Shown in pieces: positions 24,201 to 37,262 of a stretch of DNA of 64,000 bases (positions within the stretch are counted from its first letter, which is position 1; every line of letters starts with the position of its first letter). The stretch is from Hawksworthiomyces lignivorus (taxonomy: Eukaryota; Ascomycota; Sordariomycetes; Ophiostomatales; Ophiostomataceae): assembly GCA_002917075.1 (NCBI GenBank), contig NTMA01000028.1, positions 186,001-250,000 on the forward strand. Direction: 5' to 3'. A program made the position numbers and the translations under genes. Below the pieces are notes generated by a model. It had not been told where the DNA came from, made no database searches, and saw only the letters and a list, made by a program, of their open reading frames with translations.

Positions 24201-25734
24201 CTGCCTCTGCTCCGCTCTGTTCCTCTTCAGAATGCTCTACGCGATCTGTGGTCGGGGACGAGTAGGGGGAAATGGACGGTGTAGGCAAAGAATTGGCCCG
24301 TTTGCGGGTGTATGGCATGTCCGGTGTGCTTGGTTCGGATGTGGTTGGTGTGGGAAGGCCAGTGATGACAGCATGGGGGAAGATCATGAGACTCTTCGGT
24401 CTGTGGGCGTCCTGCTTGCCCGCTCTCTTTCTTCGTTTCCCAGCCGCATCCTTCTCGTCGTCTCCGTCGCCCTCTTCCTCATCGCTGTAGTAAACGAGAC
24501 CAGGGAGAAGAATCTCAACGACGTCATTCTCGTCAACCGGAAGCGTGGTAGAGACGGCCAAACTTAGCCAGTCTTCTTCGGTCCGCTCAGGGACTAGATC
24601 AGCTCCCGACTGATCTCCCTGTTCTTGTGTGTCATCCTCGTTCGCCTGGACAACTTCCTTAGGGCGCGATTTGTTCTTCGCTATCCCGGCTTGTTTTGTC
24701 TCTCCAGATTCGGAAATCGTCTCAGCGATAGTCGCCTCGTCTTGGCTGGCTTGGCGGATGTGGCTGCTCTGGCGGCTGAAGTCAGCAGAAAACGACCGCT
24801 GTTGGAAAGCATGGACATCTGTCACAGGAGACCGTATGCGCTTCTTCCAGGCTCTCCAGAGCCGGCCAATTGTGCGGTCAAATGCAACCCGCTCCATGTC
24901 CACTTCCTCAACCGTTATGCGTTCTGCCACAGATGCGGGGCTGGCAGGCGAAATATCCTTGCGTTCCTTCTCAGAGATGAAGCGCATACGATGGTACGCA
25001 GCCTGGCCTGCAGAGATAAGGGCCTGCTCTCCCATAAATTCCAAAATGGATGTGAGGAAAATTGCTACGGCGGGAGAAACGGTCTCGCCGAGAGCCTCAT
25101 CGCCGCCGTCGAGCTGTTCCTGCTCCATGTAAAAATCCTCGTCCTCTTCTTCCATGTCGCCCAAGGACGAGTACACCATGCAGCGAAGTCGCGTGCGCTT
25201 CCAGACAAGCTCGAGATCCCAGTCTTTTGGCGAGTCAGGCGTCTGTGACTGGAGCATGTCTTCGTCGTCGCCACCACCGAGGTACTCGCGCAGCTCCTCG
25301 TCCGCTTGGTTGATGGCATCTTTCGCAAGCTTCGGTTTGAGAACCTCTGTGACAGCGGGCCGTAGAGAAGACAGAGAGGTGGAACGTGCTAGTGATAGGA
25401 AATTGAAGAGCAGCTGGTCCAAAAAGTTGTTCACCAACAACAAAGCGGCAGGGGAGACGAGCGCAGTCTCTCCAGAAGGCTCGATGCCGTGTTGGTCGTA
25501 CCATGTATTTGCATGGTTGTCATGGTCATTTGTGACAATCTGAGATGCGGCCGAGGCAGCGATAAAGGCTGCCTCAGGCGAGACGGAGAGTGGCGGCGAC
25601 ATCAAGCCGTGGCCGATGGTCGATGGACGGTCGCTGGAGATGCTCGGGGCTCGCGATCTGGTTTTTTGATGAGGGGAGACGATACCAGAAGCAGGTCGAG
25701 GCATAGCGCCAGACTCAGCAGAGGGAAATGCCAT
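21249..25734 (-). CDS. Large, mostly disordered fungal protein of unknown function
   Basis: A 1471-residue protein in two exons, 25734-22786 and 22715-21249, with a 70-bp phase-0 intron. I do not recognise a named domain. Residues about 30-340 contain a conserved-looking helical part (ALLLVNNFLDQLLFNFLSLA, KLAKDAINQADEELREYLGG, RTRLRCMVYSSLGDMEEEDE, AVAIFLTSILEFMGEQ). The rest is Ser/Pro/Glu-rich with acidic stretches. An Ala/Arg/Glu/Gln repeat near residues 910-945 should form a charged helix or coiled coil. The C-terminal exon has four spaced copies of a short motif, hydrophobic-hydrophobic-Asp-Phe-hydrophobic-Arg/Asn followed by Gly-Pro or Pro-Pro. No signal peptide or membrane helix is seen, so it is probably cytosolic, perhaps a scaffold (inference). 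The start is the first ATG of the frame; upstream continuation lacks an ATG. Confidence 0.85.
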
Positions 25735-28635
25735 CGTATCGAAGCTAGTATTTCGCGTCCCACGAGGGAGCGAAGAAAAGGGAAAAGGAAAGAAACTATG
25801 GAAGGTTCCGGGGGGGGGTGAGGGGGTGTGGTTCCTTGACGTCCACCGAGCCGCCTCGCAAAGGTTCAATTTCCGCCGCTATTGTGTCTTCAATACTCTT
25901 TCCGCTTTATTTTCTCTTCCCAGGATATTGCGTGCCCTCCCCTTGTGTCCTGTTCTCTTGTCCTTCCCGTGGCTTGTCGCGTTTCTCACCGTCGATGCGC
26001 TAGTAAGCCTCCTATTCTGTAAGACTATGACCAGGGTCAAGGACAGTGTGCGCCGTATTCTGTCGGTAGTAGATGACAGCTTCTCGAATGGCAGTAGACG
26101 AGAGGTAAGGGTGGGAGAGAAGAGCGGGAAAAAAAGTGAGAGCAGTCGCACGAAAGAAAGGCAATTAAAAGGTATCCGTGCAAAAAAAAAACGGCAGTGG
26201 GAATGTGTCCGCCTTTCAGAACAGTCGACACTCAACGCTCGTGTGCTTCTTCTGTTCGGCTCTGCCTTTCTGTCTATGCTTTTGCGTTTTGTTCGATCTG
26301 GCTGAAGTAGGGAGCGGACAAGGCCGAGTCGGCAAGCTGCGTGCAGTTATTAGTGGCTATATTACAGACGGATTGAAAGCACAGGCATGTGTATATATCT
26401 CTGCATGTCCATATGTCTGTACAAAGGAGCTGAAACGGGAGCGGCCAAGAGGGCAAAAGGCAAAATAGGGTCCTGTGTATGATCCGCCAGAAGCAGGCTG
26501 CTTATCGGAGAGTTTTCATGCAGAATGCAAGGAGAGAAAGGACGGAGAAAGGAGAGGGAGAGAGACAAACAAAGACAGAGAGAAGAGACAATGAACGGGA
26601 GAGGGCAGGCAGAGGAACCGACAAAACAAAATAGGAACAGATGGGAATATTGATCGCCAGGGAAAATACAATTAGACAGGCCGGGTTTACATGGAAGAGG
26701 TGGGAAAAAGGGCGATCAGATTGTAACTTGGGGTCAATGGAAGAGGTGTGTGCGTTTGCGGCAGGCGTGCTCGCAGATGAGAACAGACGAGCGCACAGTG
26801 TTTACACATAGCCGGGTGGGTGCCTCTTGTGTTCGGACAGTGCATGGAGGGCTGACCGTGAGTGGATAGATGATGGTTGTGGGAGAGTGGATTGTGGGTG
26901 AGTGCGGGTGTGGTCAGGAACCAGAGATGCCGTCCGGACGGGAAGCAGAAGGAGAACCCTGCAATTGTCGTTGTTTTGGGAATAACGAACAACTCGCACG
27001 TATGTATGTATGTATGAAAGACTGTTACTTGCAGACGATGTGAATAGTTAAAGGCAGACTGTCTGTCTGGGACGAGGGTAGGTTTGTCGGTTGTAGTGTT
27101 CTCCTTCGTATCGTGGGCTTCTTCTTTTCTTTTGTTCCTTACAGTTCCTTCGGCTACCTGCTGCTCATTGAAGGGGTACAAGCATGCCCCAGTCCCGATT
27201 GCTGCTTGCCAATGGAAGCTCCTTGGGGACACAGCATAGATGCTAGCAAAATAAGCAACGGGAGCACGAACAAAGAGTAGAGCAGAAGAGAGAAAGACCG
27301 CCAACAACACGAGAAGGCAACTAGAGCTAATAGTGAGAGAAGCTGGAAGGGCAAAGATGTATGTTGCAGTTTCCTGAGCTCTAAGGGGGCAGGGGGTAAA
27401 GCAGCATAGATCTCGGGTGCACTTCGTTTCCAAGACATTGAAACACATACACACCAGCTGGGGATTAAGGAAAGGGCGGGCAAATGAGTACACGCATACG
27501 TACCGTGTCGTCTGTGGAAGTTGTTGGTCTATCGAGAAGCGGATGTCATGTTCGGGACAAGGAGCGACGGAAAAGTTGACAAACAGGTGAGGATGTATTG
27601 AAGAACGAGTAATACCGGATGGCGGGAAAGAGAACCGACTACCTTTTGAGTCTCTCTCTTACTTTCTTCTTAAGAAATTCGCCCTGCTACTCAAGTTGGG
27701 GGAGGCCTGAGGAGGTCGACGATCTTCTCCGCGTTCGGTAGGTGGGCTTCAAACAAAACGATGTTGAGAAGTCGACCGAAGGGAAAAAAAGAAAGAAAAG
27801 TGGGTGTTATGCAAGACTACGACGTAGAGTGAGGATAGCCGCAGGATAGTCTGCTCAAGTAAGACGGAGGGGGAGAGACAATACACGAAGAGAAGCAAGA
27901 AAGAAAAAGAAGGGAAAAAGAAGAAGAGGAAGAGAAGAGTGAGACAAGAGGACGTGTGAGACAAACTGCGCTGTGTGGTGCTGCGCTGCGCTTTCCCTTC
28001 CGTTCACACCGCCCACAATATTGGCAACTCTACACGATGATCCGGTGTCTCTCCTCTCTTCTCTTGTTTTCCTCTTGAGAAAGGGAAAAATATTAATAGG
28101 GATGTGTTGCAATACTACTCCAAACACCAAACACCCTCGAATGTTGTTTCGCCTGGTGGTATGGGAAAAAGGGGAACGCCCCGGTATGCGACGTCAAAAA
28201 AAATGGGGGGAGGAAAAGGGGAAAGAAGTGGAAAAGAACGATAGAAAACCGACGGGGTCGATAGTGGGGACCTGTCAATACACTAAGAGGATAAGAGATG
28301 GACGACACTCAATATTCATTTTGTTACTGCTAGATGGTTTGTGCGTACATGTGAGGAAGTACTTATTCTAAAGATGGCAATAAAACAGAACAGGTCAGAT
28401 GGGCTAAGAAAGCAATGATTATAATGCACACATCTTCTCTCTCTACTTTGGCACCCTTTTCGAAATCCAAAGGTGTGCCTGCATGCATGTGCGACTTGCC
28501 TCTTATATGCAGGTAGTTATCTCATGCCTATCATGTACACATGAAGGTGCAGTAGTGTCGTTGGCCCAGCATCCAATGCTTCTCGCTGAGGAGCGAGAGG
28601 AGGAATCCGAATTGAGACGTTCACAACTCCAACTG

Positions 28636-28671
28636 TACGGAGTACCAATATATGCGTGCTCCTACGGAGTA
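28636..28671. repeat. Two copies of the word TACGGAGTA
   Basis: Exact copies at 28636-28644 and 28663-28671. Further exact copies, on either strand, are at 29492-29500, 31652-31660, 44573-44581, 60149-60157, 62808-62816 and 63797-63805. All eight are outside coding sequence. Confidence 0.7.
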
Positions 28672-29096
28672 CGTACGAGAGTATACGATGCCTGCCTCCC
28701 CAAAAATGACAGTGGGGTCGGTAGGTCCCTGGTCTAAAATCGCATCTGCCCTTGGAGACTTCAGGAACAGGCCTGTCTAACTGGACATGGGTCCAGGAAA
28801 AAAGGGAAGATATGGCGTGGGCTGGTGGCTCGTTCCTGTTCCAAAGATCCACTAATTCCTCCACACAGCATGGCCTGCAATACGGAGCGAGCAAGCGAAA
28901 GGTACGGTAGCTTGAGGCTTCCTGGAAAAGTTTCCCTCTGTGGATATACATAGTTTGCCTCGTGGGATTGTGCTCGTCCTCGCGCATAGTAATCCATCCG
29001 CAGTACTTTTCCGCACCATCGGGTGCACAGGCCAGTCGGCGAGAATAAAAAAAATTCAGCCACGGGGAGGGCCGATGTCTTGAGCAATTAACAAAG

Positions 29097-29112
29097 TACG
29101 GAATGCTCCGTA
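29097..29112. repeat. Inverted repeat TACGGA-ATGC-TCCGTA
   Basis: A perfect 6-bp inverted repeat around ATGC, built from the same TACGGA word that recurs in this gene-free stretch. Function unknown. Confidence 0.5.
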
Positions 29113-32100
29113 CAAACCCAACGATGATCGCTGCTTCTCCATTTATTGTGTACATCCGAAAGTTTCCAGCGCAATACAAGCAGCACGAGACATCGCAGTA
29201 AGGCGCCATAAAAGAGACATAATCGGGAGTGTGAAGATGAGGAACCGGCAATGCAGAAAGGAAAGATTTAGGTGCTTCCGCTAGCAACTGACTAAAAGAA
29301 GGGGCTGCAGCTAAGTCAAGCTATAGAAGAGGAGCTGTCAGAAATAGGCTCGAAATATACATACGACAACAAACTAGACTTCCTGCGTGCAAAGGCTTTC
29401 TCGTGCACACGTGTAGCTCATTTCATAGTTGCGTCTTTTCATTTCCTGAGAGTCTCACAGGAAAGGCCAGCAGCGACAACGGGGTCTGTGATACGGAGTA
29501 GAAGAAGCCAAATACGTCGTCGCAGGCCTAAAACTACACCGTAAGAAGAAAGCAAGACGGCCTACTGCTCCGCGTAGCCCTGATCCCTGCCCGTTAGCAA
29601 AGAGCTGATGGCTGAAGAACGAGTACGAATAATACTGCAGGAGTCCTGCAGATGCGTAAAAATACTGCGTAGTTTTCTGTTCTTTTTCTTTGGTTTCTTT
29701 TTTTTAGGAAGCTGGCACAAATTGCGATGCAGATTTTTGGCCTGGCTAACCCAGAACTAGGCAAACCCCGACGAGGCGACAGGACGCAGGATTCAACATT
29801 CCGCATTTCGACAGCGCTCATGCAGGGGCAGTCTGCCTGTCGTTTTATGCCTTCCTTATAAAGATGGGCTTTGAGGAACAATTCTGTAGGAAGTAATGCG
29901 ACGGGGGCCGGTGCGAGATGCTGTCTCTGATGTGAAAAGAAGAAGGCTGGTTTGTCTCTGTCCTGAGGCTGCTGAACTGACGCTAAGGCCGTAGTAGAGA
30001 TATCGCCAGGCCTAAAAGAAGACCGCGGTGCCTCGATTCTAGACATGGTGTTCCCTGTCGAGGTCGCAATTTGCGTCGTGTTGGCATAGCACTAATAATT
30101 GCAGAGAAAGCGATAAAATTTATGCTGACCTCTATTATATCGCATCTCTAAGCACTCTTTCTAGTTGAAAGCCTCACATTGTACGAAGTACACGGCGCAA
30201 AGACGCCCACGATACTGCGCGAGATATCACGTTTATTCCCTGCTCCGTACACAAATCCGGGGGATCGTCACGCATTGAACTTTTTCTTCTCAAAACAATT
30301 CGTTTGGCTTGAAGTTTACGCCAGCAATGCTGCTGTTTCCCATTCTCTGCTCCTGACCGGCTTGGCCTTTGTCTGCACAGACTCCCTCTCCCCGCCACCA
30401 GACGCAAGACATCACGGCTTGTGTCGTGCCCATGCCGTTCGCTCAGACAGACAATTGGCTCTTTTTCCTTCGACTTTGCCGTACGTGCACACAAACAGTG
30501 ATGCATGCATTTTGTATCATTGGTCCTCGATGACGGCGATCAGAGGGACATGGACTCTCGGTCAGCGTCAGTGCGAAAAAGAAAAGCTAGCCTTGTTATT
30601 CACGTATGCGTATATGCGTGATGTCAGACTCATTTTGCGCATCTTTATCTTACGTGGATGCCGCACATCAAAATTTTATGTTACTGCTACTTGCTCTGCG
30701 CAGCATCATTCGCTGCTATCATCGTCCAACAGCCTGTCGAAATTCCAATCCAAGACTAAGAGGGTCTAAGCGGACGAGTGCCGTGCGTAGAAAGTACATC
30801 CCTTTTTGTCAATGATTGCTTGACTTCTGGTTGTTTAACGTCCCATCTCTCACTTTGAGCCTGTTTCTGTCATGTACTAGATATTGGTTGCTCTCGTCAT
30901 CTTGAGGTGTTCGCGCGCCAAGCCCCGGCAAGAAATTCTACAATACTATCGCTGCCGATCATATCGCTCATTGTATACGCGCTGCTCTCCTAAAGACGCG
31001 TATCTCTTGGCGGATAAAGTTGGGAAAAACCCGCCATTGCTTTCTTGATGCTCATCTTTGTGGCTTGCCATTTTGCCTATAATGGTGCACACCACGGCAA
31101 AGCCACGTAAAAAAAACCCCATCATTTTCTTAGATGCACGATGCAAAGGTATTGATGTTCGTGCTCGCCACTTCGTTGAAGACGGCGATAGAGCCGGTCT
31201 TTATTGTCTATCTTATTTTCTCTAGCCATATCAAAAGGAATAGTGATCAACTTGATTTAAAGTGGCTCCTACCAGAAAGTCAAAATAGATTTGGAGACTG
31301 GTCGTATCCATGTATAGAGAGTGTTGACCGCCCAAAAGCTCCTAGCATCCGCAAGCAGTCTAAACCCTGATGCTCCACATGTTCGCGGAAAAGACGGTGT
31401 TGATCGCTGACAGCAGCAGATATGGGTGAAATGGCAGCAAATGAACGACATCCTGCTAGGACGTGGGCTGGGTCAGCCAGAGTACGGCTTGGACAGGAAG
31501 GAGACAATCCCAATTTACGTAACTCATTTTTGACAGGTAAAGAGCTGCAGCATGCATGCGTTTAATATGTCCCTCAACCTTCTTTTTCGGCCTGGTCAAA
31601 TCTGGGGTTATTGGTGTATGTATCTCGCAGCAACAGAAATACAGAGTTTGCTACGGAGTAGATAAGAACGAACTTCCTCTCAGTCGACAAGTCCAGAACG
31701 ACTTGAAACACATCGTTCGGACGAAAATCCAATACACGGGCTGTCAAACAGCACTGTATACCATACTGTCCTTCTAGTCCTAGAATTAATGTACACTCTG
31801 TACATGGAAGTTGTTCCAGAGAGATCATTATCTCTGCCATTTTAGGCGCGACAGGTTGATTGATTGATTGACCACCACTTCCATTTTCATTCCCTTACCA
31901 TTCTATGCGGCTTCTCGTCTGCTGCCGTTTTATTTCTATTTTATTTTTCATCTATTTGTTTATTTGCCCCTTTCTTTCCCATCCTCCATCCTGGCACTTC
32001 CCTCCTTATGCTATTGTTTCAAGACAACGAGCACGAGGCAAAAACTGGTACGGTTGTCCAAAGTGGACACAGCCTCTGCACGGTAGGTCGCATTAGCCAA

Positions 32101-32402
32101 GGCATTTTGAGACACACAAAAAACGGTAGGCAAACGCCTCCATGAACTCGTACATTATAGGCTGTTGCAGATTTCCTGTGAAGAAAATATCTGCTGAGTT
32201 CTCTCGTGCAAAAGGACAATTGCTGGTTGTTCGCTCCTGACGTTGCATCGCTTCACCAGACTGCATTTTGAAAAAAGAAACGCAAGCGAGAGGCTAGCTC
32301 CGTATTTCATTGCCTATGCCTCTAAAGAGAAAGAGTGCCAAGTGCCATGTGGTCGCAGAAGTGGAGAAGACGAGGCAAAAGAGAGCGAGTCTGGCCACGC
32401 AG

Positions 32403-32420
32403 CTGGAGACCAGTCTCCAG
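32403..32420. repeat. Inverted repeat with 8-bp arms
   Basis: CTGGAGAC and GTCTCCAG are separated by two bases. It is an isolated short palindrome inside the gene-free region; no function is assigned. Confidence 0.4.
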
Positions 32421-34505
32421 TGTATGCAGGGGGACCACCCTCCCTGCCAGACTCTTCGCTCAATGGGCAGCGCATCTGAACGTTGCATATCTTGCGTTAA
32501 CCAGCATGCGCATCTCTTCCGCTCGCCGGTGGGTGCCGGCAACGACATCCCCTCTCGAGTGCTCCGTACGTGGTAGCTCTTTACGCGGGCGAGGCGGGAT
32601 ATGGTGCACACACTAGACCCAGCAACTCCAAACCTCACAATATTTTGCGCTCAATTTGAACACATGAGAATTATTTCACATGAAGAGGATCTCACATGCG
32701 CCGAATGCACAGCGGCTGGAGCGCTTAACGACAGTATTTCGTGGACTGTAAGCTCCATTTTTGCTAACCTTTCGGTGGTATAGCTCATGAGATAGAAAGA
32801 CTCTTTTTGAATTGTTGGATTTTTAATTTCCCCCCATCATTTCTGCGTTGATATGGAGTACAATGGCATAGATTCGTGAGCGTTTAATTGCTCTCGAAAG
32901 TGCCCAAAAGAGAACTCGTATGCATTGCGACCCGCTCTTACCTAGTCGTGCAGTGAAGCGATGTCTTGTATACCTCTCTTTGGTTGTTGCCCTCGTAGCC
33001 GGGGACTAGGTAAGCAAGACACTTTTACTTCTTCGTTTCGGTCTTATTTAACGTCCACGCATCAGATCAACAGCTCAAGGTTCCTGTGGGGGCACGTTTG
33101 GTTGCATGGGCATACGCTGTTGCATTCTGCTCCGTAATTCTCCCTATGCTATCGAGAAATCCCACGATACTCCACTGTTCGTTTATATATGGTGCGGACG
33201 ACTGTGCGGGCCGTCTCAACTTCCGCTCCAGGTGGTCTTCATCTTATATGTATTTCCGTTCGAGAGCACGGGATAGCTCACAAGCTTGACGGATCGGAGG
33301 AAATCAGCACCGTGTTCCCTGCTTGGTGATTTGCGGATTCTGCTTGTTCGATTGTTTATTTGTCTGCTTACTCTTTATGTCCGCAAAGATAGAAGAGATG
33401 AACGAGCAGAATATGTAACTGCGTAATAAATCCAAGGCTTCTTATTTTAGAAGCAAAAAAAGACTACGTATTGACTGGTACGTCTTCTGGATAGCTGCTC
33501 TGAAGGCCTAGGCAATTTCAAAATCAAGACGACAGAGACACATAGATCGTACATTTGGTCACTGTTGCATCCGAACTCCCGTCTCCAAATACACGGAGCG
33601 GTCCTCTGTCGACAATGGTACCGTGATGTCGCTATTTTATTAGATATGCCTTTTATGGTATATAGATGCTTGGCAATAGGGATGTACATGTACAGCGGCG
33701 ATTTGGTAGAGGACGTGGTGAGGGAAATGGTAAACAAGATGCGTATAAGACTCGCATTAAGCGGCCCTTGAATAGGTTGATTTGAAATAATGGTGTATTC
33801 ACAAATTTTGCAACAGCTACAATTTCTCCTCGAATCTTTCTGTCTTGGACCTCCATATTTTGACCATCACAGCAGCGATCGCAGCAGGATCTCTGCCGGG
33901 GCACACAAGCCCCACAACATACAAGTCACTAAAAGGAGAGCGGGTTAAAGACTAAAGTCCCAAAACTAGGCTGCATTGGCTAGCATGAGGAGGTTCCGAC
34001 TGCTAGCGGATGCTTCCGAGAGGGTAGCCTGCACAGGTTGACATGAAGAATCAAGATAAAACACTCTATTCGTCCCTGACCCATGCAGATGGTGAGGATA
34101 TACAGACTACTGTGACACGATGTTTCTCTGGGGAGACGTTTCTTATACCATCAGCAACGCATCCTAGCGCATAGAATAGTGCGCTGGTGCCCTATGATTC
34201 AAAGCTAGGCCTTTCCTCTAGTTATGTCATTTATCAACTGCAGCTTATCAGGAGCTGATGTGCGAACCAAAGGTGGTCTAGAGAATGTGCCGTATCGCTG
34301 TGAAACAGTCAGAGAAGAGGTATTCCCATTAGATATGCAAGAACTAGGCAAAAGTCTTTCTAGCTGGTCATCTGCTACTGCTGCATCTCGTGCATGTCCT
34401 TTCACCCCATCGACTCGGCGTTCCTCTTCGTCTGACAGAAAAAAAACACCCACTAAAGTACAAATGCACATTCTCTAGCTTCCGCAGAAAGATGATTTTG
34501 TTTCG

Positions 34506-35497
34506 TTAGTCGAGCAGGCGGCCCAGGGCCACGCCGTCGAAGAGGGGCACCAGCCAGGCGTCGATGCGCGGGCTCTCCTTGAGCGCCGTATTGAACTCGT
34601 CGAGCGCCTTTAGATCGCTGTTGGTGCGGTAGCCGCCGGACTCGGCGATCAGCGCGGGCTCGAGCTGGGCCTCTGGGTTGTCGGCGCTAGCGTCGGCCAC
34701 CAGGCCGCGGCGGAGCACGTTGTCGGCGACGATGAGCGCGCCGGGCTGCAGGAGGCGGCGCGAGGCGCCCGGCGCGGACTTGGTCAGGAGGGTCTGCAGG
34801 TAGGCCGGGTAGCCTGACTTCTGCGCGTCGATGAAGACTAGGTCGTACGGCTCGTCAGGGTCCAGCGCGGCGAGTCTGCCAAGAGTGCCTCAAGATATTA
34901 GCGGCGCTGAAAATGAGGATGGTACGACAAGAAGGTGCGGGAAAGAAGCCTCCGGCAAAGACCTACGTCTCCAGAGCGTCTCCCACGATGACTTCGGCAT
35001 TGTCGATGCCCACCTCGGCAAATCCCTTTCGCGCTGCCTCTGCGTACTCTGGGCTCACTTCGAGCCCAGTCACTCTGCCACTCGGGCCGACGGCATGGGA
35101 CCTTGTGAATCAGTATGGGAATTTTCAAAGCTGCAAAAAGAATATATACCCGTGTCCCTCTGGCTTGTAGCGGAGTTCCTTACCAGACCATGGACGAGAA
35201 GCCACGGAAGACGCCAATCTCTAAGACTACATGCAGCAAATAGCTTAGTCAATTTGCTAGATGCATATACTCTACTAGACCTAGTGTACCTCGTTTGGCT
35301 CCGGCCAGTTGGGCCAGAAAACTGAGAGCCTGGCCTTGGAAAGTCGAGATGGTTAAATTGGCCCGTTCTAGCTCAAGGATGTGCGCATGATACTTGAGCA
35401 GCGGCGCGGGGAGAGTGTCGGACTTGGTGGCAGCATATTCGATGACCCGAGTGGCCACCTTTACGTTGGAGAAGAGCGAGGGGTTGTTGGATTTCAT
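34506..35497 (-). CDS. Class I SAM-dependent O-methyltransferase
   Basis: A 251-residue enzyme of the catechol/caffeoyl-CoA O-methyltransferase family (Methyltransf_3), transferring a methyl group from S-adenosylmethionine to a hydroxyl group of a small, often aromatic, molecule. Four exons: 35497-35290, 35226-35184, 35101-34967 and 34875-34506; one is only 43 bp. SAM-binding motif I is VLEIGVFRGFSSMVW (near residue 70), motif II GLEVSPEY, and DLVFIDAQK and ADNVL supply the metal-binding Asp/Asn residues. The third intron could alternatively end at an AG closer to its donor; the acceptor at 34876 gives ETLAALDP and keeps the frame. No signal peptide. Such enzymes are often found in metabolite clusters but also stand alone; the nearest accessory gene is more than 13 kb away. 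Confidence 0.9.
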
Positions 35498-36605
35498 CTT
35501 GTGCCTGCTTTGGTATTCTTGGCCGGGAGTAGGTGAAATGGGTGCAAGTTTGACAGCAAGTTTGACTGCAAGTCACCAGTGAAGTGAAATGGTTAATGCC
35601 GGAGAAAGTATAATAGAAAATACGAAGAAGAGGACCAGATATAGTCTGTATTAAGTATAGACTGTGATCCACAGGAAGGCCAACGTTATCATGTCTATGA
35701 ATATAACATATGTGTGCCTACTATTTCTATATTCCGGTTCGGCGCTAATGTCGTCATTGTGTCTTAAGCAAACGTCGGATGCAACTTGTCTGCCTGCAGA
35801 ATGTATTGAGACAGGGCCGACAAGTTGGCTCGTAAGTCCGCCTCTGCTATGTTTCTCACTCTTATGGCTAAACTTTTAAGCGGCAGCGCAGATAACTCAA
35901 TCCAGGTCGGCAGCAAGCGACGTCGGCCTGTTGGAGCCCCCCCCGCATCGGCATTACGATAGAAGAGCCACGAACCAAACAACCAGCATCCCAAGGACCG
36001 TATTAGAGGTGAATAGACAAGGCTGACCGATGGGGAAAGCAGCTCGCAAGGTTTCCTGGTAGCATGTATATAGGTGCATGTCGAGAGATCTCGGCCCTAA
36101 GGAAATATCGGAGAGCCGAAGGCTTGGAAAGGTATAACCAAAAAAGCTCCCTCTCCAATTGTAGTCAAGCCAGCCTCAGCACTGCTTGAGAGTTCTGGGT
36201 CATACGCAAGATTGCAAATTATATCCACATCAAAGTAGCGCGGTTCCTGCTACTTGGGTGTAGTAGAATTGCGTCAATCACAAACACTGTCAGCTTGGAG
36301 GATGTCTCGAAGGATAGTCGTCCTGGTACACTGCACAGTGACTGAAGTCTAGATGCTGTAAGGCAGACAGGTAGCACAAAAACAAGAGCTTGGGGTTTGT
36401 CTCAGAGTGGCCCCAATGCATGGTGGAGTGAATTATTATTCGTGTAATGCGTGAAATAGAAACGACATGGAAGATAAAAAAGAGAAACCCAGTCGCAGAA
36501 AGACCTGTACCCAGCCATAACGCTCCCTGCCTAGCCTATGATCGAGAGACACTGCAACTGGCAGCACCCGTAGCTGTTCCGACCGACATACAACTATGGT
36601 ATTCC
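35498..36605. other. Intergenic, O-methyltransferase to SUB1
   Basis: 1108 bp containing the promoter of the methyltransferase and the SUB1 3' UTR. No ORF, RNA gene or clear repeat is supported. Confidence 0.55.
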
Positions 36606-37262
36606 CTAGCTGGAGTCCTCATCCTCATCTGATGTTGCTTCAATATTGGCCTTCTTTGGTGCTTTAGTTTTCTTGGCTGCCTTCTTGACAGCACCCTCGC
36701 CTGCGCCCTCTTCGTCCTCTTCGTCGAGATCGCTAATCGCGACGCCGTCATTGCGAAGTTCGGCGTTAATGGCAGGAATGGCCCGGAGCAGGGTCTTGTA
36801 CTGGTCGAGAGAGAGTGAGATACCCTTTGCCATATTAGCACAGTGGACTGCCATGTTCTCTCTATCGGGCGCTTCTTCTGAAAGACGAAAAGCGAACCCA
36901 CCTTCTTTCCTGGCCGCATCTGGCCGGCGCTCTCGTAGTACTCGCGGATATTGATCAGGGTGTTGTTCCGGAAGTGCGAGATGCCAATTCGGCGCATCTT
37001 AGACAGCTATACAGAGACGGGGTCAGCTTTACAGCCCTCTTCTCCCTCCCATCTGACCCACACGTGTTGTCCTGCCGCAGAAGCTCACCTCCCAATATGC
37101 GTTGCCCTCGATGTCCTGGCCCTTTGGCGGCGCTCCCACTATGCCGCCAGCCTTCCGCTTGGTCTTGGAGGCTGAAACATCACCGCCACCAGCCTTCTTG
37201 GCGAGCTTGCTGCTGGAGCTGCCCTCGTCTGCTTCGTATGACCGCTTCAGATCGCTACCCAT
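36606..37262 (-). CDS. SUB1: Transcriptional coactivator PC4/Sub1
   Basis: A 165-residue orthologue of the RNA polymerase II coactivator p15 (PC4/Sub1), a nuclear protein that binds single-stranded DNA and helps transcription initiation. Three exons: 37262-37089, 37006-36902 and 36824-36606, all phase 0. Domain order: a Ser/Lys-rich N-terminal tail with basic clusters (KLAKK, KTKRK) likely to act as a nuclear signal; the PC4 domain from about residue 56, with YWELSKMRRIGIS, INIREYY and GKKGISLSLDQYKTL; and an acidic/Lys-rich tail (DLDEEDEE, KKAAKKTK, EDEDSS). The gene is divergent from the TMEM19-like gene. Length and domain layout are normal for fungi. Confidence 0.95.

Larger units (their letters stand above)
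25735..34505. other. 8.8-kb stretch without a convincing gene
   Basis: Unusually long for a fungal intergenic region. The part up to about 28000 is purine-rich on the plus strand (for example 26525-26620 and 27880-27955), so CT-rich on the sense strand of the 1471-residue protein gene, as seen near fungal transcription starts; it may hold that gene's promoter and a long leader. The part from 28600 to 33200 has four exact copies of TACGGAGTA and several partial ones. ORFs of up to 268 codons occur (26687-27493 and 28517-29287, minus) but read as unstructured, atypical protein. No transposon ORF, tRNA or rRNA was found. Confidence 0.55.

Noticed and set aside
26687..27493. 268-codon open frame on the minus strand in the gene-free stretch
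   Set aside because: Composition is Cys/His/Thr/Pro-rich from CT-rich DNA, with no domain, no conserved motif and no splice context. It is more likely leader or promoter sequence.
28517..29287. 256-codon open frame on the minus strand
   Set aside because: No recognisable motif, and it reads through several TACGGAGTA intergenic words; long by chance.
31574..31840. 88-codon minus-strand ORF with fairly protein-like composition
   Set aside because: Too short, contains the intergenic TACGGAGTA word, and nothing around it suggests further exons.
34224..34478. 84-codon plus-strand ORF just downstream of the O-methyltransferase
   Set aside because: Lies in the 3' region of the methyltransferase, has an overlapping antisense ORF of equal length and no conserved features.
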